NCBI GenBank assembly: GCA_019973155.2 | Contig: BPQB01000085.1 | Span: forward strand, 1 to 64,000 | DNA: 64,000 bases | Direction: 5' to 3' | Source: Phanerochaete sordida | Lineage: Eukaryota > Basidiomycota > Agaricomycetes > Polyporales > Phanerochaetaceae | Shown here: positions 1 through 9,842 of the stretch, one piece after another | Layout: the number at the start of each line of letters is the position of its first letter | Numbering within the stretch: position 1 is the first letter of the stretch | Notes under the pieces: generated by a model | What the model was told of the DNA's origin: nothing | The model's database searches: none | What the model saw: the letters and a program-made list of their open reading frames with translations, nothing else | Translations under genes and position numbers: made by a program

Positions 1-362
1 TAAGTCCTGCAAAGCTTGCATTGAATCTAGCAACCGACCCTCTGTGACGTGTGACAACGCGGCATATAAGAAACGACTAGGATTCGCTGTGACGCGTGAC
101 GTTGCTACCATACACTCGTCTACAGTATGGCCTACCCAGTGTTTGTGTATGTTTTGATGTAGGAAATGCGCTCATTTGACATATTAGCATACATTCCTGC
201 TTCATGTCAAACCTAGCTATGTTGATTGATCTCAGACATAGCCTATAACTGCTTCAGCCAGCCCCAACCTACCCCTTCCTTGCTTATGATGTATCAGGTC
301 TGCAAGAACTCCGTGGTATGTGATACAACAGGCACGAGCCTAGGGCTCTTAGTAATTCTATT
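1..362. other. Left-edge non-coding stretch
   Basis: No gene or recognisable motif is seen. It lies immediately 3' of the dead Harbinger transposase and is probably part of the same decayed transposon. Confidence 0.4.
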
Positions 363-1720
363 CTACTTGCGTCTCTGCCTGCGCGCACGGCAACCTGCAA
401 GCGTAGCTTGATAGTCCTTCCACATGTCCTCCGCCAGTTTGTCTCTGAACTTGTCTACTCGGCTCCTCTCTGCCTTCAGCATGTTATCCTCGATATCCTG
501 CGCTGTGTTGCGTTGAGGCCTTGTGCGAGTGTATTCACCAACCACGTCAAGTGCATCAGGCTCGATCGGGTCGTGCGTTATGATAAAGTTGTGGACAACT
601 GCAAGGGCAGCGACAAGCTTGGCTTGAGTAGCAAGCTCGTACGAGCACCCTGCAGTGAGTATCTTGAAGCGTTTCTTGAAGATATCAAAAACACGTTTGA
701 TTGCGTTGCGAGCAGAAGCATGACGGAGGTTGAAGAGTTCTTTTGTGTTCTGCGGCCTGTAACTCGAAATATATCAACATCTTAGCAATCATAAATGTGA
801 CATACCTCTGCTGAGCCTTCCCCCACTCCCGTAGATGATAGCGAACACCACGGTAGGGCACCAGAAGGCTGTCGCACCCTGGGAATCCAGCGTCGGCAAG
901 ATAATACTTGCCAGACGGGATTTGGAAGTCCCGTGCATGAGCATCAAGAAAGAGCGCCCCATCTGTGGCACTCCCCTCCCATCCTGTTAGCAAGTAACAG
1001 ACTTGAGGTCGAAGGTGCAGGCAGCAAGGACATTCTGCGAAAGAAAGCCCTTGTGGTTGTGACATGATAGGGCGAGTTCTGATGATGCAGTGACATGGAA
1101 GTGCGAGCCGTCAATGGCGCCCAGGCAGTCCTTGAAGTAGGGATGGAACTTCGTGTTGAGCCGAAGCTCAGGCGGCACAGGTGTATGTTCGTCTGGCAGA
1201 CGAAAAAACAGCTGATACATTGCTGGACACGTCAATGCATTGATAACTGCGTGAAACGTCCCGTCCATGTGCATCAATCAGACTTTGCTTGTATCAGCAG
1301 CAGGGAAATATACTTTGAGATGCTCTCTGCACTACGCTGAAAACGCTCTTGCAGCTTGCGGTTTGTGTTGCCCGATGTTGCAGCATAGAGAAAGATCGCA
1401 AGGCGTTTCTCAGCTGAAATATGCTTCGTAGGCCCAAAGCCAGATGTGCGCTCCAGCTCTTGCAGCAGGAGCTTGAAGAGGTGCTTCCGCATGTTAAACT
1501 GCTCTATAAAGCGCTTTGTATGTCCCTGCAGAAGCTCGGAAACCCACGCATGGCCTGTAAGCGCAGAAGTGTGCTTGGGAACCTTGTCCTAGTGTGGAGC
1601 AACATACATGATAGTGGCAGCAGCGCCGAGAACAGCAGCAAGAAGCGCTGCCTTACGGCGACAGTCCCTTGCGCTTTGTTCAGCGAGGATGTGCTGCTTA
1701 GTCGAGAGAGTGCGGGCCAT
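363..1720 (-). pseudogene. Decayed PIF/Harbinger (HARBI1-like) DDE transposase
   Basis: On the minus strand the pieces read as a Harbinger transposase. An N-terminal part starts at MARTLSTKQHI and continues through HTSALTGHAWVSELL and the helix-turn-helix-like HISAEKRLAIFLY. The catalytic part has CLGAIDGSHFHV (first Asp), KYYLADAGFPGCDSLLVPYRG (second Asp) and NLRHASARNAIKRVF, and a basic tail ends at 363-365. Introns are visible, for example near 736-793. Three lesions argue against activity: an in-frame TAG at 1589-1591, a frameshift near 1000 between NVLAACTFDL and YLLTGWEG, and Lys (AAA) where the family has the catalytic Glu (usually IERVF). The start at 1720 is the best ATG. No other Harbinger gene, such as the usual Myb-like partner, is seen nearby. 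Confidence 0.85.
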
Positions 1721-2176
1721 GGAACGAATGTGGAGGCAAGAAGCAGAGCTGAACCCGCGAGGATTGACAGTCCCTGCCGGATTATGCAAGTGGCGGCCCG
1801 TGTTCCCAAAAGCAGAAGTCAGGCCCGGGGGAAGGCTCGAGGCGGCGTCGACGAGGCGCGGGGCATCGTGCAGCGGCGAGGCGTCGTCAAGGCGTGTGCT
1901 ATAGTTACCCGAGCCTGTGGTAATAATTTCACAATTTTGCGGCCGCAAACAGGAGCACAGGGCGGCGGTGTGCACCCAAGAGGCCTGCATTGAGGGCGGT
2001 AAGGCCAGTCCCGCGAGTATTTCGAGGCATTTAATATTTCAAACTACGTACGTCGCTACTAGTATGCTACTGCCATCGCTCTGCGAGAGCACTAGGCCGT
2101 GCGCGCGCAAGGGAGCGCAGGAGGGAGGCGGCAGCACCAGAGGGAGGCGGGAGGGCGGGGCAGGCGCTTGGGACCG
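1721..2176. other. Non-coding flank between two transposon remnants
   Basis: GC-rich sequence upstream of the dead transposase. Short phrases such as TTGACAGTCC recur here and near 3535-3660, suggesting older decayed repeats. No gene is supported. Confidence 0.35.
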
Positions 2177-2558
2177 TACAGTAGCTGCAAAAAATAACGC
2201 AATTCATGTTTGGGGCTAAAACAAAAACATTATTCTGGCACATTCTGCTTATTGTTTAGCAGCTACAATAATTGTGAGTGTTAGTGTGATGCTGATGGTA
2301 TGATATGATCAAGTTTGTGTAGTGATGGGGATTCTATCAAGTGTGTTAAAAATCAAACGCTTGAATATTTGGTCATTTGCTATTGGGCTCATAAACTGTG
2401 ATGAAGGACTTCTAGAATTCCCGTTATATTTGTATGCATAGCTGACGACCTATACAATGTGCATGCATGGAGTGTTCTTTGTATTCATAATATATATGCA
2501 GCAATGCATTGTTTTACACATTGCAGAAATAAGCACATTTCTCAATATATTCTCAATG

Positions 2559-3042
2559 GCTGTAAATTACATAAATTCTTTGCACACTGGCATGATATGG
2601 CTCAAGGGATCCATTTGTAACAGTGTACAGCTCAGCAGATTATAATAAGTAATAATGATGACACTGCAGTGATAATGAAATTTGCAACTGTTGGGTGGCA
2701 GAGTAATGAGCAAATTACTCATGCTGCAGTGGTGTAATTGATATTTCGTCCAAAACCAAGTTAGGGCAGATGATACTGTACATGATCAAATTTTTTGGCT
2801 ACTTCTGAGGCTCATCATTCACTGCTACAGCTAATATATGTAAATTGGGATTTGCATCTTTTATTGCAATTTAACTGCTAAAGGAGGCCAGCTTGAATTT
2901 TGTAAAAATGGGTCAATATAGCTAGAAGAATGTGTAACATTGATAACAGTCCACTGCCGTAAATATGTGCACTATTTATGCTCAAATAAATATTTTATCA
3001 AGCCCCTTGAAGTGAATTGCGTTATTTTTTGCAACCACTGTA
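2559..3042. repeat. Tandem duplication inside the MITE, copy 1
   Basis: This 484-bp block (starting GCTGTAAATTACAT) is repeated head-to-tail at 3043-3527 with moderate divergence. Both copies end in the same terminal repeat plus TA, so only the right half of the element was duplicated. Confidence 0.8.
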
Positions 3043-3527
3043 GCTGTAAATTACATCAATCCTTTGCACACCGGTATGATATGGCTTAAGAGATCCATTT
3101 GTACTAGTGTACAGCTCAGCAAGTAATAATAAGTAATAATGATGATACTGCAATGATAATCAAATTTGCAACTGTTGAGTGGCAGAGTAATGAGTGAATT
3201 ACTCATGCTACAGTGGTATAATTGGTATTTTGTTCAGAGGCGAGTTAGTGCGTATTAATACTGTACATGATCGAATTTTTTGGTTATTTGTGAAGCTCAC
3301 TATCGAGTGCTATAGCTGATATATGTAAATTAATATTTGCATCCTTGATTGCAATTTGACTGCTAAAGGAGGCCAGCTTGAAATTTGTAAAAATGGGTCA
3401 CCATAGCTGGAAGGATGTTTAATATTAGTGGCAGTTCATTGCCATCAATATGTGCCTTATACATGCTCAAATAAATGTTTTATCAAGCCCCTTGAAGTGA
3501 ATTGCGTTATTTTTTGCAGCCACTGTA
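3043..3527. repeat. Tandem duplication inside the MITE, copy 2
   Basis: Second copy of the 484-bp block at 2559-3042. It shares the AGCTCAGCA, AAAGGAGGCCAGCTTGAA and AAATGGGTCA phrases and the 3' terminal repeat. Single-base differences and small indels show the duplication is not recent. Confidence 0.8.
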
Positions 3528-3996
3528 ATTTCGCACGCTGGACTGTCAATTTGCGAGGTGGCAGTTAGCTGCGCCGCCCGCTGATTTCGCAGGGGTGCCA
3601 GCGAGATTCTGTGATGGCTCGCGTCAGCCTCGCAGATTGACAGTCCTCGCGTTTACAGTCCAACGGGCGGAACAGGCGGTGATGCGAGTCTGATGGTGGG
3701 AGGGCGCTTGCGTGACCCCGCCGTCGGAGAGCGCCCAGGCGCACCGGTCCCCCTTTTGGCACCTCCGCCCGCGGACCGTAAAGTCTCCCCCTAAATACTG
3801 TAAACCGGACCGTCAATCTAGAGCAGGAAGCGCCGCGACGCCGCGCAGCACTTTAGCTGGTCACGTGACTGCGCGCAGGAGCTGCCGAGCGCGTCTCTTA
3901 TTGACCATGTTATCTAAGATAAGGTCCCTCTTAGCTAAGTGGGGCAGCCGAACGGGGCCTAAGATACCGTTAAGTGTGCAGCCAAACGGACCCTTA
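3528..3996. other. Non-coding stretch with two solo Harbinger-like ends
   Basis: No gene. Two short segments look like right ends of PIF/Harbinger (Tourist-like) elements: CAGCCGAACGGGGCC followed by TAA (about 3945-3962) and CAGCCAAACGGACCC followed by TTA (about 3979-3996). I could not find matching left ends. Confidence 0.45.
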
Positions 3997-4028
3997 GGGC
4001 CTGATCGGTAACTGAGCTTAAGCCGCGG
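3994..4028 (+). repeat. Left terminal inverted repeat with TTA target duplication
   Basis: TTA at 3994-3996, then GGGCCTGATCGGTAACT at 3997-4013, then a second matched block ending 4028. The pairing copy is at 9803-9842. Confidence 0.75.
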
Positions 4029-5420
4029 TTTAGTGGCCCTCCGAGGATACTCCCTACGACTTCCCCAAAGCAGGCAGGCGCATCAATGTGACATGATGTG
4101 ACTGTAAACGCCTGCGCACGTCGGGCAAGCGTCGGAGATTGCGCAAGCAGCGTCGGGCAGTTGGAGAGACTGTTATAATAGCATGATAATCGCTAAAATA
4201 TTATACGATGTGTATCGGTGTGCTTGAATTACAATGGGGCTATGCTAGTAGTCCGGAAGCGCCTCAAAGCCGATAGATACGCTCATTTCTCCCAACCCTT
4301 CTGTGAGGGTTACAAAGACCGTTCTGACAGTAGGAGGCCACTTTTATATGAATCAGACGTAGTATATACGCATATCAGCATATAGTCTGAACATGGAAGC
4401 TATACCGTCTTCAATAGGGTTTCAAAAATCACACAATGGTACAGATGGCTAGCCATGTTCTTGACACCAATGTCGCCATGCTTAGAGACTTTGTATCTCA
4501 TCTACAATCATTCTCTGGCTACTTAGATACTTGTACATGCAGCTGGAGAGTCTTGAGCCCAAGTAACTATGCTGGATGTGCTCAGAATAGGCTCTAAGAT
4601 AACATATTATCTCGGACACTGTACACTGAGATTATCATCATTTTGCTCATTTTAATAGATAATCAATCTCTCTGCTACCCTACATACTTGATTAAACGTC
4701 GTGCTATGCGCTGCGGTTGCGTGGAGCGTGCTGCAAACATGCTGCTCCGTCGCGGGACACGAGACGCACGCGGGCGGCGCCTAATCTCGTGCCTCGAGAC
4801 TCGAGCCTCCGGCCGAGCCGGCAGCGCCGGCGCCTCGACCCGCGACACCCCCGGGCCCTGGCACGTGGATCACGCCCCGTCACGCCCGTCACCGCTCCGT
4901 CACCGTCCCGCCCCCTGCCGCACGTGCTGCCTTCCGCGCAAGGCAGCGTGACCCTTTGTGGCGCAAGTCACGGTCACCGCCCGCCTCGGGTGCGGCGGCG
5001 GGAGCAAAAAACGCGACGGCGGCGCTCGCTCGCCTCCCCTCTCCTTGTCTCGAACCACGACGACGTCGCGGACGTTGCCCGCCGCCCTTTGCCGCCGTCC
5101 GCGCCCCTCCCGCCGCCTTCGCGCGCCTTTCCGCCGCCGTTTCAGCCACCGCCGCCGCGCGCGCGTCACGCCTCGTCACGCGCGACCGAAACCGCCCTCG
5201 AGCCTCGCTCGCGCCGCCCTCCCGCGGCCGTCCCGGCCTCGGCTGACCCAGGAACGACTCGCGTGAGTGCGCGGCCGCTGCCCGCACCTTTTTCGGCCGC
5301 TCTGACCGCCCCTCCTGCTAGGTTCGTTCTGTCACACACCGTGACAGTTCGGGTTTTTTTCGCGTTGGGGCTCACTTTGCCGCCACCCCGCTGCCGTCCT
5401 TGACCGACCTCGAGGCCACG
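4029..5420. other. Left non-coding arm of the TIR element
   Basis: 4,050-4,680 is AT-balanced and featureless. 4,700-5,400 is very GC-rich, which creates open frames in all six frames. I see no codon pattern, splice sites or domain there, and treat it as the promoter or leader of the plus-strand gene at 5421. Confidence 0.5.
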
Positions 5421-6790
5421 ATGCCCGAGCCCCCTCCCCACGTCACCGTCTGCACCATCTTGGCTGCCAAAGTCAAGGTGCTCAAGAGCTGGATCGACGA
5501 AGCCAACTTCACCGCCGACAAGGTGAAACGCAACGAGCGCCTCACGAAGCAGGGCACCATCGACACCCTGCGGACCCGCCTTGCCAGCTACTACGGCCTC
5601 GACCTGACCACTGCCCCGCCGCCGCAGGAAGGGGCAGCCCCTCCGGGCGGCTTCACCGGCGAACCCGAGCACGCTGCCAGTCAACAGGTGTTCGAGACGC
5701 AGTGGGACTACATGACCCAGCTGCTCGACCGCTGGAAGCTCTGCGACACCGAGGGCAGACCCTTCCGCCTGCTCAAGCCTGAGCCCATCAGTGAGTCGCC
5801 ATTGTTTCCCTTGCTGCCCTGCGAACGCACGCTGACCGTGTCCATCTCGCTGCACGCGCGCTTCGCCTCGCCCTGCTCGCTCACGCAGACCTGCACGAGC
5901 TCCATCTCGAAGGCTTCGGCCCAGGCCTGAACCTCGGCTTGATGCAGGGGCAGGGAGCGGTGCCGCCCTCGATGCTGCCTGCCGCGCCCTCGGGCTTGAC
6001 GTTCGGTGGCGGCGGAGATGCTCGCTCGCTGCGGCTTTCACCGATGTCGATGGCAGCAGCTGCTGCTTACCAGCCTTGGCTCATGCAGCAGCAGCTTCCC
6101 CCTGCGTACCCTGCGTACATGAACCCGTACGCTGCTGCTGCTGCGCTCATGCACACGCCTTGGGCCCTGCCAGCTGCGCACGCGTCGCCCAGCGCGCACA
6201 CTGGCTTCATCTCGACGCCGACACCGACTCCTTCAACCTCGACGCAGTCCCTCCCTCCCACACCCGCATCTCTGACAGCCCCGCTGCCTGCCACCACCAC
6301 CACCTCCTCCTCGCTGCTGCTCAACAGCTGCTCGCTCAAGATCACTGCGCTCGACCACGTCAAAGACCTGCGCCATGCGATTCAGCTTTCGAAGGATGGC
6401 AAAGTCCAGGACTCCCGCTGCAAGTACGGGAACCCGGTGAAGAATCGCAAGACCAGCAACCCAAGCCTCTGGGAAATCAAGCGTGGCAAGGTCAACCGCC
6501 TCGAGTCGGTCTACGACGTGTACGTCGAAGACTTCAAAGCTGACAACAGCCGCTTCTTTGGCTTCTTTGCCCTGTCGAGTGCGCCACGAGGCGGTCAGCG
6601 CAAGCGGCCTCGCATTGACGGCGATCCTGCACCCTGCCAGGGTCTGAACAAGGTTGCTAACGCTCGACGCCGCTGCTACAGCGCGATCGCAGAAGAGATG
6701 AAGTGCGAGAGTTACCTAGGCAGTGACGGCACGTTCTGCGTCGACAAATGGCGTGCGAGGTGGGGGGACAAGAACAAGTGGGAGGTCTGA
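5421..6790 (+). CDS. SAP-like DNA-binding protein of the TIR element
   Basis: Two exons (5421-5790, 5889-6790; 98-nt GT-AG intron) give 423 aa. An upstream in-frame TTG exists, but the first ATG is at 5421. Residues of about 12-60 look like a SAP fold: a helix VKVLKSWIDEA, a loop, then a helix GTIDTLRTRLASYYGL. SAP domains bind DNA or chromatin. The middle (about 150-270) is low complexity, with poly-Ala, Gln/Pro and Ser/Thr/Pro runs typical of a flexible linker. The C-terminal 140 residues form a compact region I do not recognise (YGNPVKNRKTSNPSLWEIKR, VYDVYVEDF, a basic KRPR patch, CVDKWRARWGDKNKW) that could be a second DNA-binding domain. It faces the recombinase gene tail to tail, 135 bp apart. 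A role as accessory or end-binding factor for that recombinase is inference. Confidence 0.7.
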
Positions 6791-6925
6791 AGAGAGCTCG
6801 GCTTGGAGCACTACCCCAATTATTAGCTACTTTTCTTTTGCGCTCACGCTCGAACGCGTTTTTTCTTTCTTGTTTTCCAAACGTGCGTTCGAAACCTAGC
6901 CTACAATACAATACATCGTCGTGCT

Positions 6926-8667
6926 CTAGAAGCCGGTGTACGGCATCTGGCCATAATGAGCAGCCTGCATCTGCCTCTGCTGTGAAATCATCTGCCAGTC
7001 ACGAATGCTCTGCGCTGGCAGCGGTGCATTGCGGTCGAAGTGGTGCATGAACCCACTGAAATCGCCAGGCGACCAAAAGTAGCGGAACATTGTGATGGCC
7101 TCGACTTGAGACCACCCACCCCACTGCGCGACCTTGCCAGTGGACCAGCCTTGTTCGAGGCGATACTGCGCCCCACCTCGACGGAAGGAGTGCGTCCTGT
7201 ACAGGTGCCACTTTGTCTCGCCGATCGTGCGCAGGTCGTGCTGAAGAGAGCGACTCAGCTGCGCTGCCGTCTGCAGCACGATATGGTCAGCAGAGCCGGA
7301 AAGATACAACAGGCAAACACTCACCATGGGCTTGTTCATAAGCAGCGCACCGCTGTCATCAACTTGCACAAACATCGGCGCGTTTCGATCTGGTGCGGCA
7401 CCATACAGGCTGACGAGCAAGATCCGCATGCGCTTTGGGCAGAGGTACGGCTTGATGTCGTTCGCCCAAAGGCGCCAGCGACCAGAGGTGCCTGTCTGCG
7501 ATGCCTTGCGAGGGGGGAGGGTGATCTCGAGCCACTCGTCCTCGCCCGGGACGTGGCCGATATCTCTCCAGTGCAGTGACATGACTTCATCGACGCGCAG
7601 CATCATCAAAAACGCGATGAGATACGCATTCTGCAGCACTCGTTAGCACTTTGCTGGTGTACAAAGGGCTCAGGCTCACGTAGCGCACGATGCCCTGACG
7701 ACGCTGTGCGTTCGTGAGGCGTTCGCTTGCGACAATGGCGTCGTAGATCTTGCTCAGCGTGCTGGCCGTCATGGCCTTCATTGGCTGCGAGATCTCGCCT
7801 GCCTTGGCCTTGGCTTTCTGAAGGCCAAGCATGTATCTAGCCACGGCCTGAGACCGAGTTGGCAGGCCGTGGCTGTGGCAGCAAGCAGAGGCGTCAGCAG
7901 TGCAAGAACATGAACGGCAACGACAGCATACCAGCGGCCGTCATCGTCGACTCGCCACTCAGACGTGTCGTGGATCTTCTGGACGTGCCTGTACCAGTAC
8001 GTCAAGGCTGCTCGGATGGAGACAGCGGTGGCGTACTACATGTTTAGTCAGTGCTGTGTGCGGCGTGTGAGACAGCGAGGACGGCACATACGCGGCAGCC
8101 CTTGTAGCCCTGGTCGACAGGCCCGCACTTGTATTGGATGAACATCCGGATGTGGTGTGGTGTGTCCTTGCTGACCGCCTTGGCGTTCCACTTCGGGTCG
8201 CGCTTGAGGTGGTAGACGATGTACTGTTTGACATCGCTGGGCCTACTGTCAGCGATGCGTGCGCGCGCTGTCGTCAAGGACGACACTCACCGCTGGTGCT
8301 GCGTCTGCGTGCCCTGCGTGATGCTGTTGCGAGCGATCTCAGCTGCGTCTTGGCTGATCTTCGAGTCGTCGTCGGCACTGTCAAAGTCCGCGAGGCACAG
8401 GGAGATCATCTGCATGATCCGGCCATCGTCGTTGCACCACAGGGCCATCTCGTCCTTGTCTTCCTCCTCAAGCAGCGCGTCGAGAAGCTCCTCGCTCGCC
8501 TCAGGGAGAGGTGCCTGAGGCTGCACAAGACGACAGGGGCTCAGCAGAACTGCGACGACGAAGGCAGGACCACTCACATCAACAGAAGACATGTCGTTCT
8601 CGTCCTGAACAGCCTCAGCAGCTCCAGGAGGGGCAGGGGCAGGGGCAGCAGGGAAGAGGCCGTCCAT
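6926..8667 (-). CDS. Tyrosine recombinase (phage-integrase fold)
   Basis: Seven exons give 472 aa (introns 8521-8577, 8243-8290, 8036-8091, 7873-7931, 7631-7679 and 7271-7324). The middle part (YATAVSIRAALTYWYRHVQ and later helices) resembles the core-binding domain. The C-terminal 216 residues are the catalytic domain: Arg268 in MMLRVDEVMSLHWRDI, His385-x-x-Arg388 in THSFRRGGAQY, Trp411 in QWGGWSQVEA and the nucleophile candidate Tyr422 in MFRYF. All expected catalytic positions are present, with Trp at the His/Trp position, so it may be active. The N-terminus is acidic (EELLDALLEEEDKDE). Intron 6 is 54 nt and open in frame, so it is easily missed. Fungal tyrosine recombinases are known from Crypton, DIRS and Starship elements; I cannot place this one among them. 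Confidence 0.85.
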
Positions 8668-8774
8668 GGTAGTGGTGGTGAGAGGGCAAGGGGCAGAGGG
8701 CGCCGCTGCGCTAAGGACAGGGCTGCTTAGTCAGCACCCAGTCAGCCCAGCCTCACCTGGAGGTGCAGGCCCCG

Positions 8775-8818
8775 GAGCCGCATTTTCTGCGCAAAAATGC
8801 GCGCAAAAAATGCGGCTC
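8775..8818. repeat. Inverted repeat 1 (imperfect hairpin)
   Basis: The left arm starts GAGCCGCATTTTCTGCGC (8775-8792) and pairs with GCGCAAAAAATGCGGCTC (8801-8818), with an 8-nt loop. Confidence 0.8.
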
Positions 8819-9222
8819 GAGGGCCGCCTGCGGCGCGCTGGAGGCTCAGCAGCGGCGCGGCACCCGTCCGCGCGCAGTCCGCGGCCATGGGCACCTCTCC
8901 TGGGGTGCCCACGATTATCTTCCGATTTTCTTTCGATTTTCTTTCGTGCTTTTGAGGTCCAGGGCGGCGGGGGCCCGCAGGAGCGCGCGCGCTGGCCTGC
9001 GGCCGGCCCCGACAGCCGCCAGAACGCGCCAGGAGGCAGCGCGGTGCTGGACGCCGCAGCGCGGGGCACCGCGCGCAGGCGGCGGCGGGCGGCCGCCCAT
9101 GGGAGTGCACCCGCCCGAAGCGGAGTGCGCGGCGGGCTGGAGACCGACGGAGGGTGCACGCGCTGCCGGAGGGACCCACGCAGGCGCTGCGCGGGGCTCG
9201 GCAGCAGCGGCAGCGCGTACAT

Positions 9223-9270
9223 CTCGTCTCTCGAGGTGGCCGGGAAGCTCAAGCGGCCTCGAGAGACGAG
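9223..9270. repeat. Inverted repeat 2 (14-bp perfect stem)
   Basis: CTCGTCTCTCGAGG at 9223-9236 pairs perfectly with CCTCGAGAGACGAG at 9257-9270, with a 20-nt loop. Confidence 0.85.
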
Positions 9271-9299
9271 ACGGCTGGCAGGACGCTGGCGCCCCCGCC

Positions 9300-9358
9300 A
9301 AATTCTCGTGCTTCGAGGCCCCTTCAGCAGCTGAAAGGGCCTCGAAGCACGAGAATTT
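9300..9358. repeat. 59-bp near-perfect palindrome
   Basis: Arms 9300-9328 and 9330-9358 pair at 28 of 29 positions around a single central base. The key core is CTCGTGCTTCGAGGCC and its complement. It would extrude as a cruciform or make a tight RNA hairpin. Confidence 0.9.
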
Positions 9359-9802
9359 CGCGGCCCGACGCACGGCGCACGCCTGCCTGCGTCGCGACGT
9401 GATGGGACCACGGCTGCGAGCATCAGCTCGTGATGGACGTCGCGCAGGGTCCCGCGGGACCTCTCGCGCGCCGCCGCGCACGCTCCCCTCGCCGTTTCGC
9501 GCGCGCAAAGCTGTCTATTCGGGCGGTGCTACGGTAGGTACAGTTTCGGGGGCGTCGCCCCAGGTGCGCGAGGGCGGCGGCGCGGCGCGGCGGGACTCGC
9601 GAGCTCGACGCGGCGCGTGGGCGGGGCCAGGGCCTCGGGTGCGCGGGAGGCGGTGTCTGAGGTCCCGGAGTCCTCCCGGCGTCCGTCTGGGGCTTCGAGG
9701 CGAATTAAAGGTTGCTGAAGGTCGCGGCAATTGTTCGTGACTGCTTATCAGCGAGTTTCTATATCGGGTCGTCACACAGATGAGATAAGTCCTTAGCCTA
9801 CG

Positions 9803-9842
9803 CCGCGGCTTAGTGTAGGCCGAGTTACCGATCAGGCCCTTA
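9803..9842 (-). repeat. Right terminal inverted repeat with TTA target duplication
   Basis: Inverse complement of the left end: the 17-bp terminus is at 9823-9839 and the TTA duplication at 9840-9842. It lies only 69 bp upstream of the guanine deaminase ATG. Confidence 0.75.

Larger units (their letters stand above)
2177..3527. mobile_element. AT-rich MITE with TA duplications and a duplicated right half
   Basis: The element starts at 2179 with CAGTAGCTGCAAAAAATAAC and continues GCAATTC. It ends at 3525 with the inverse complement (CAGTGGCTGCAAAAAATAAC read inward); 26 of the first 27 bases match. TA lies directly outside both ends (2177-2178 and 3526-3527), as for Tc1/mariner-type elements. 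A further copy of the right end occurs at about 3014-3040, also followed by TA. It is strongly AT-rich against a GC-rich background and has no coding capacity, so it is a non-autonomous element. The superfamily is inferred from the TA duplication and CAGT-type terminus only. Confidence 0.8.
8668..9802. other. GC-rich hairpin arm of the TIR element
   Basis: No convincing gene, although GC richness leaves long open frames on both strands. Three strong inverted repeats lie within 590 bp and are listed separately. It probably includes the promoter of the recombinase and the right structural end of the element. Confidence 0.5.
3997..9839. mobile_element. Putative 5.84-kb TIR element carrying a SAP-like gene and a tyrosine recombinase
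   Basis: The left end GGGCCTGATCGGTAACT at 3997-4013 is repeated exactly, in inverse complement, at 9823-9839. A second shared block, TAAGCCGCGG, sits just inside both ends (about 4019-4028 and 9803-9812). TTA lies directly outside each end (3994-3996 and 9840-9842). TTA duplications and GGGCCTG-type ends are the signature of PIF/Harbinger elements. The cargo is a convergent pair (5421-6790 plus, 6926-8667 minus) flanked by a 1.4-kb GC-rich left arm and a 1.2-kb hairpin-rich right arm. There is no DDE transposase inside, so it is either a non-autonomous carrier or a new element type. That the ends and the cargo belong together is inference. Confidence 0.6.

Noticed and set aside
4700..5400. 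Several overlapping open frames of 60-230 codons on both strands
   Set aside because: All come from very GC-rich sequence with few stop codons; no splice sites, domains or consistent frame. The real gene starts at 5421.
7271..7324. Reading the recombinase straight through this 54-nt stretch
   Set aside because: It has a good GT donor and CAG acceptor, and removing it joins NKPM to TAAQLSRSL; the retained peptide breaks the catalytic domain.
8666..9740. Long open frames up to 325 codons on both strands
   Set aside because: GC-rich hairpin region; peptides are Arg/Ala/Pro shadow sequence and the frames cross the palindromes.
3997..9839. Calling the element a Crypton
   Set aside because: Described Cryptons lack long terminal inverted repeats and TTA duplications; the enzyme class alone is not enough.
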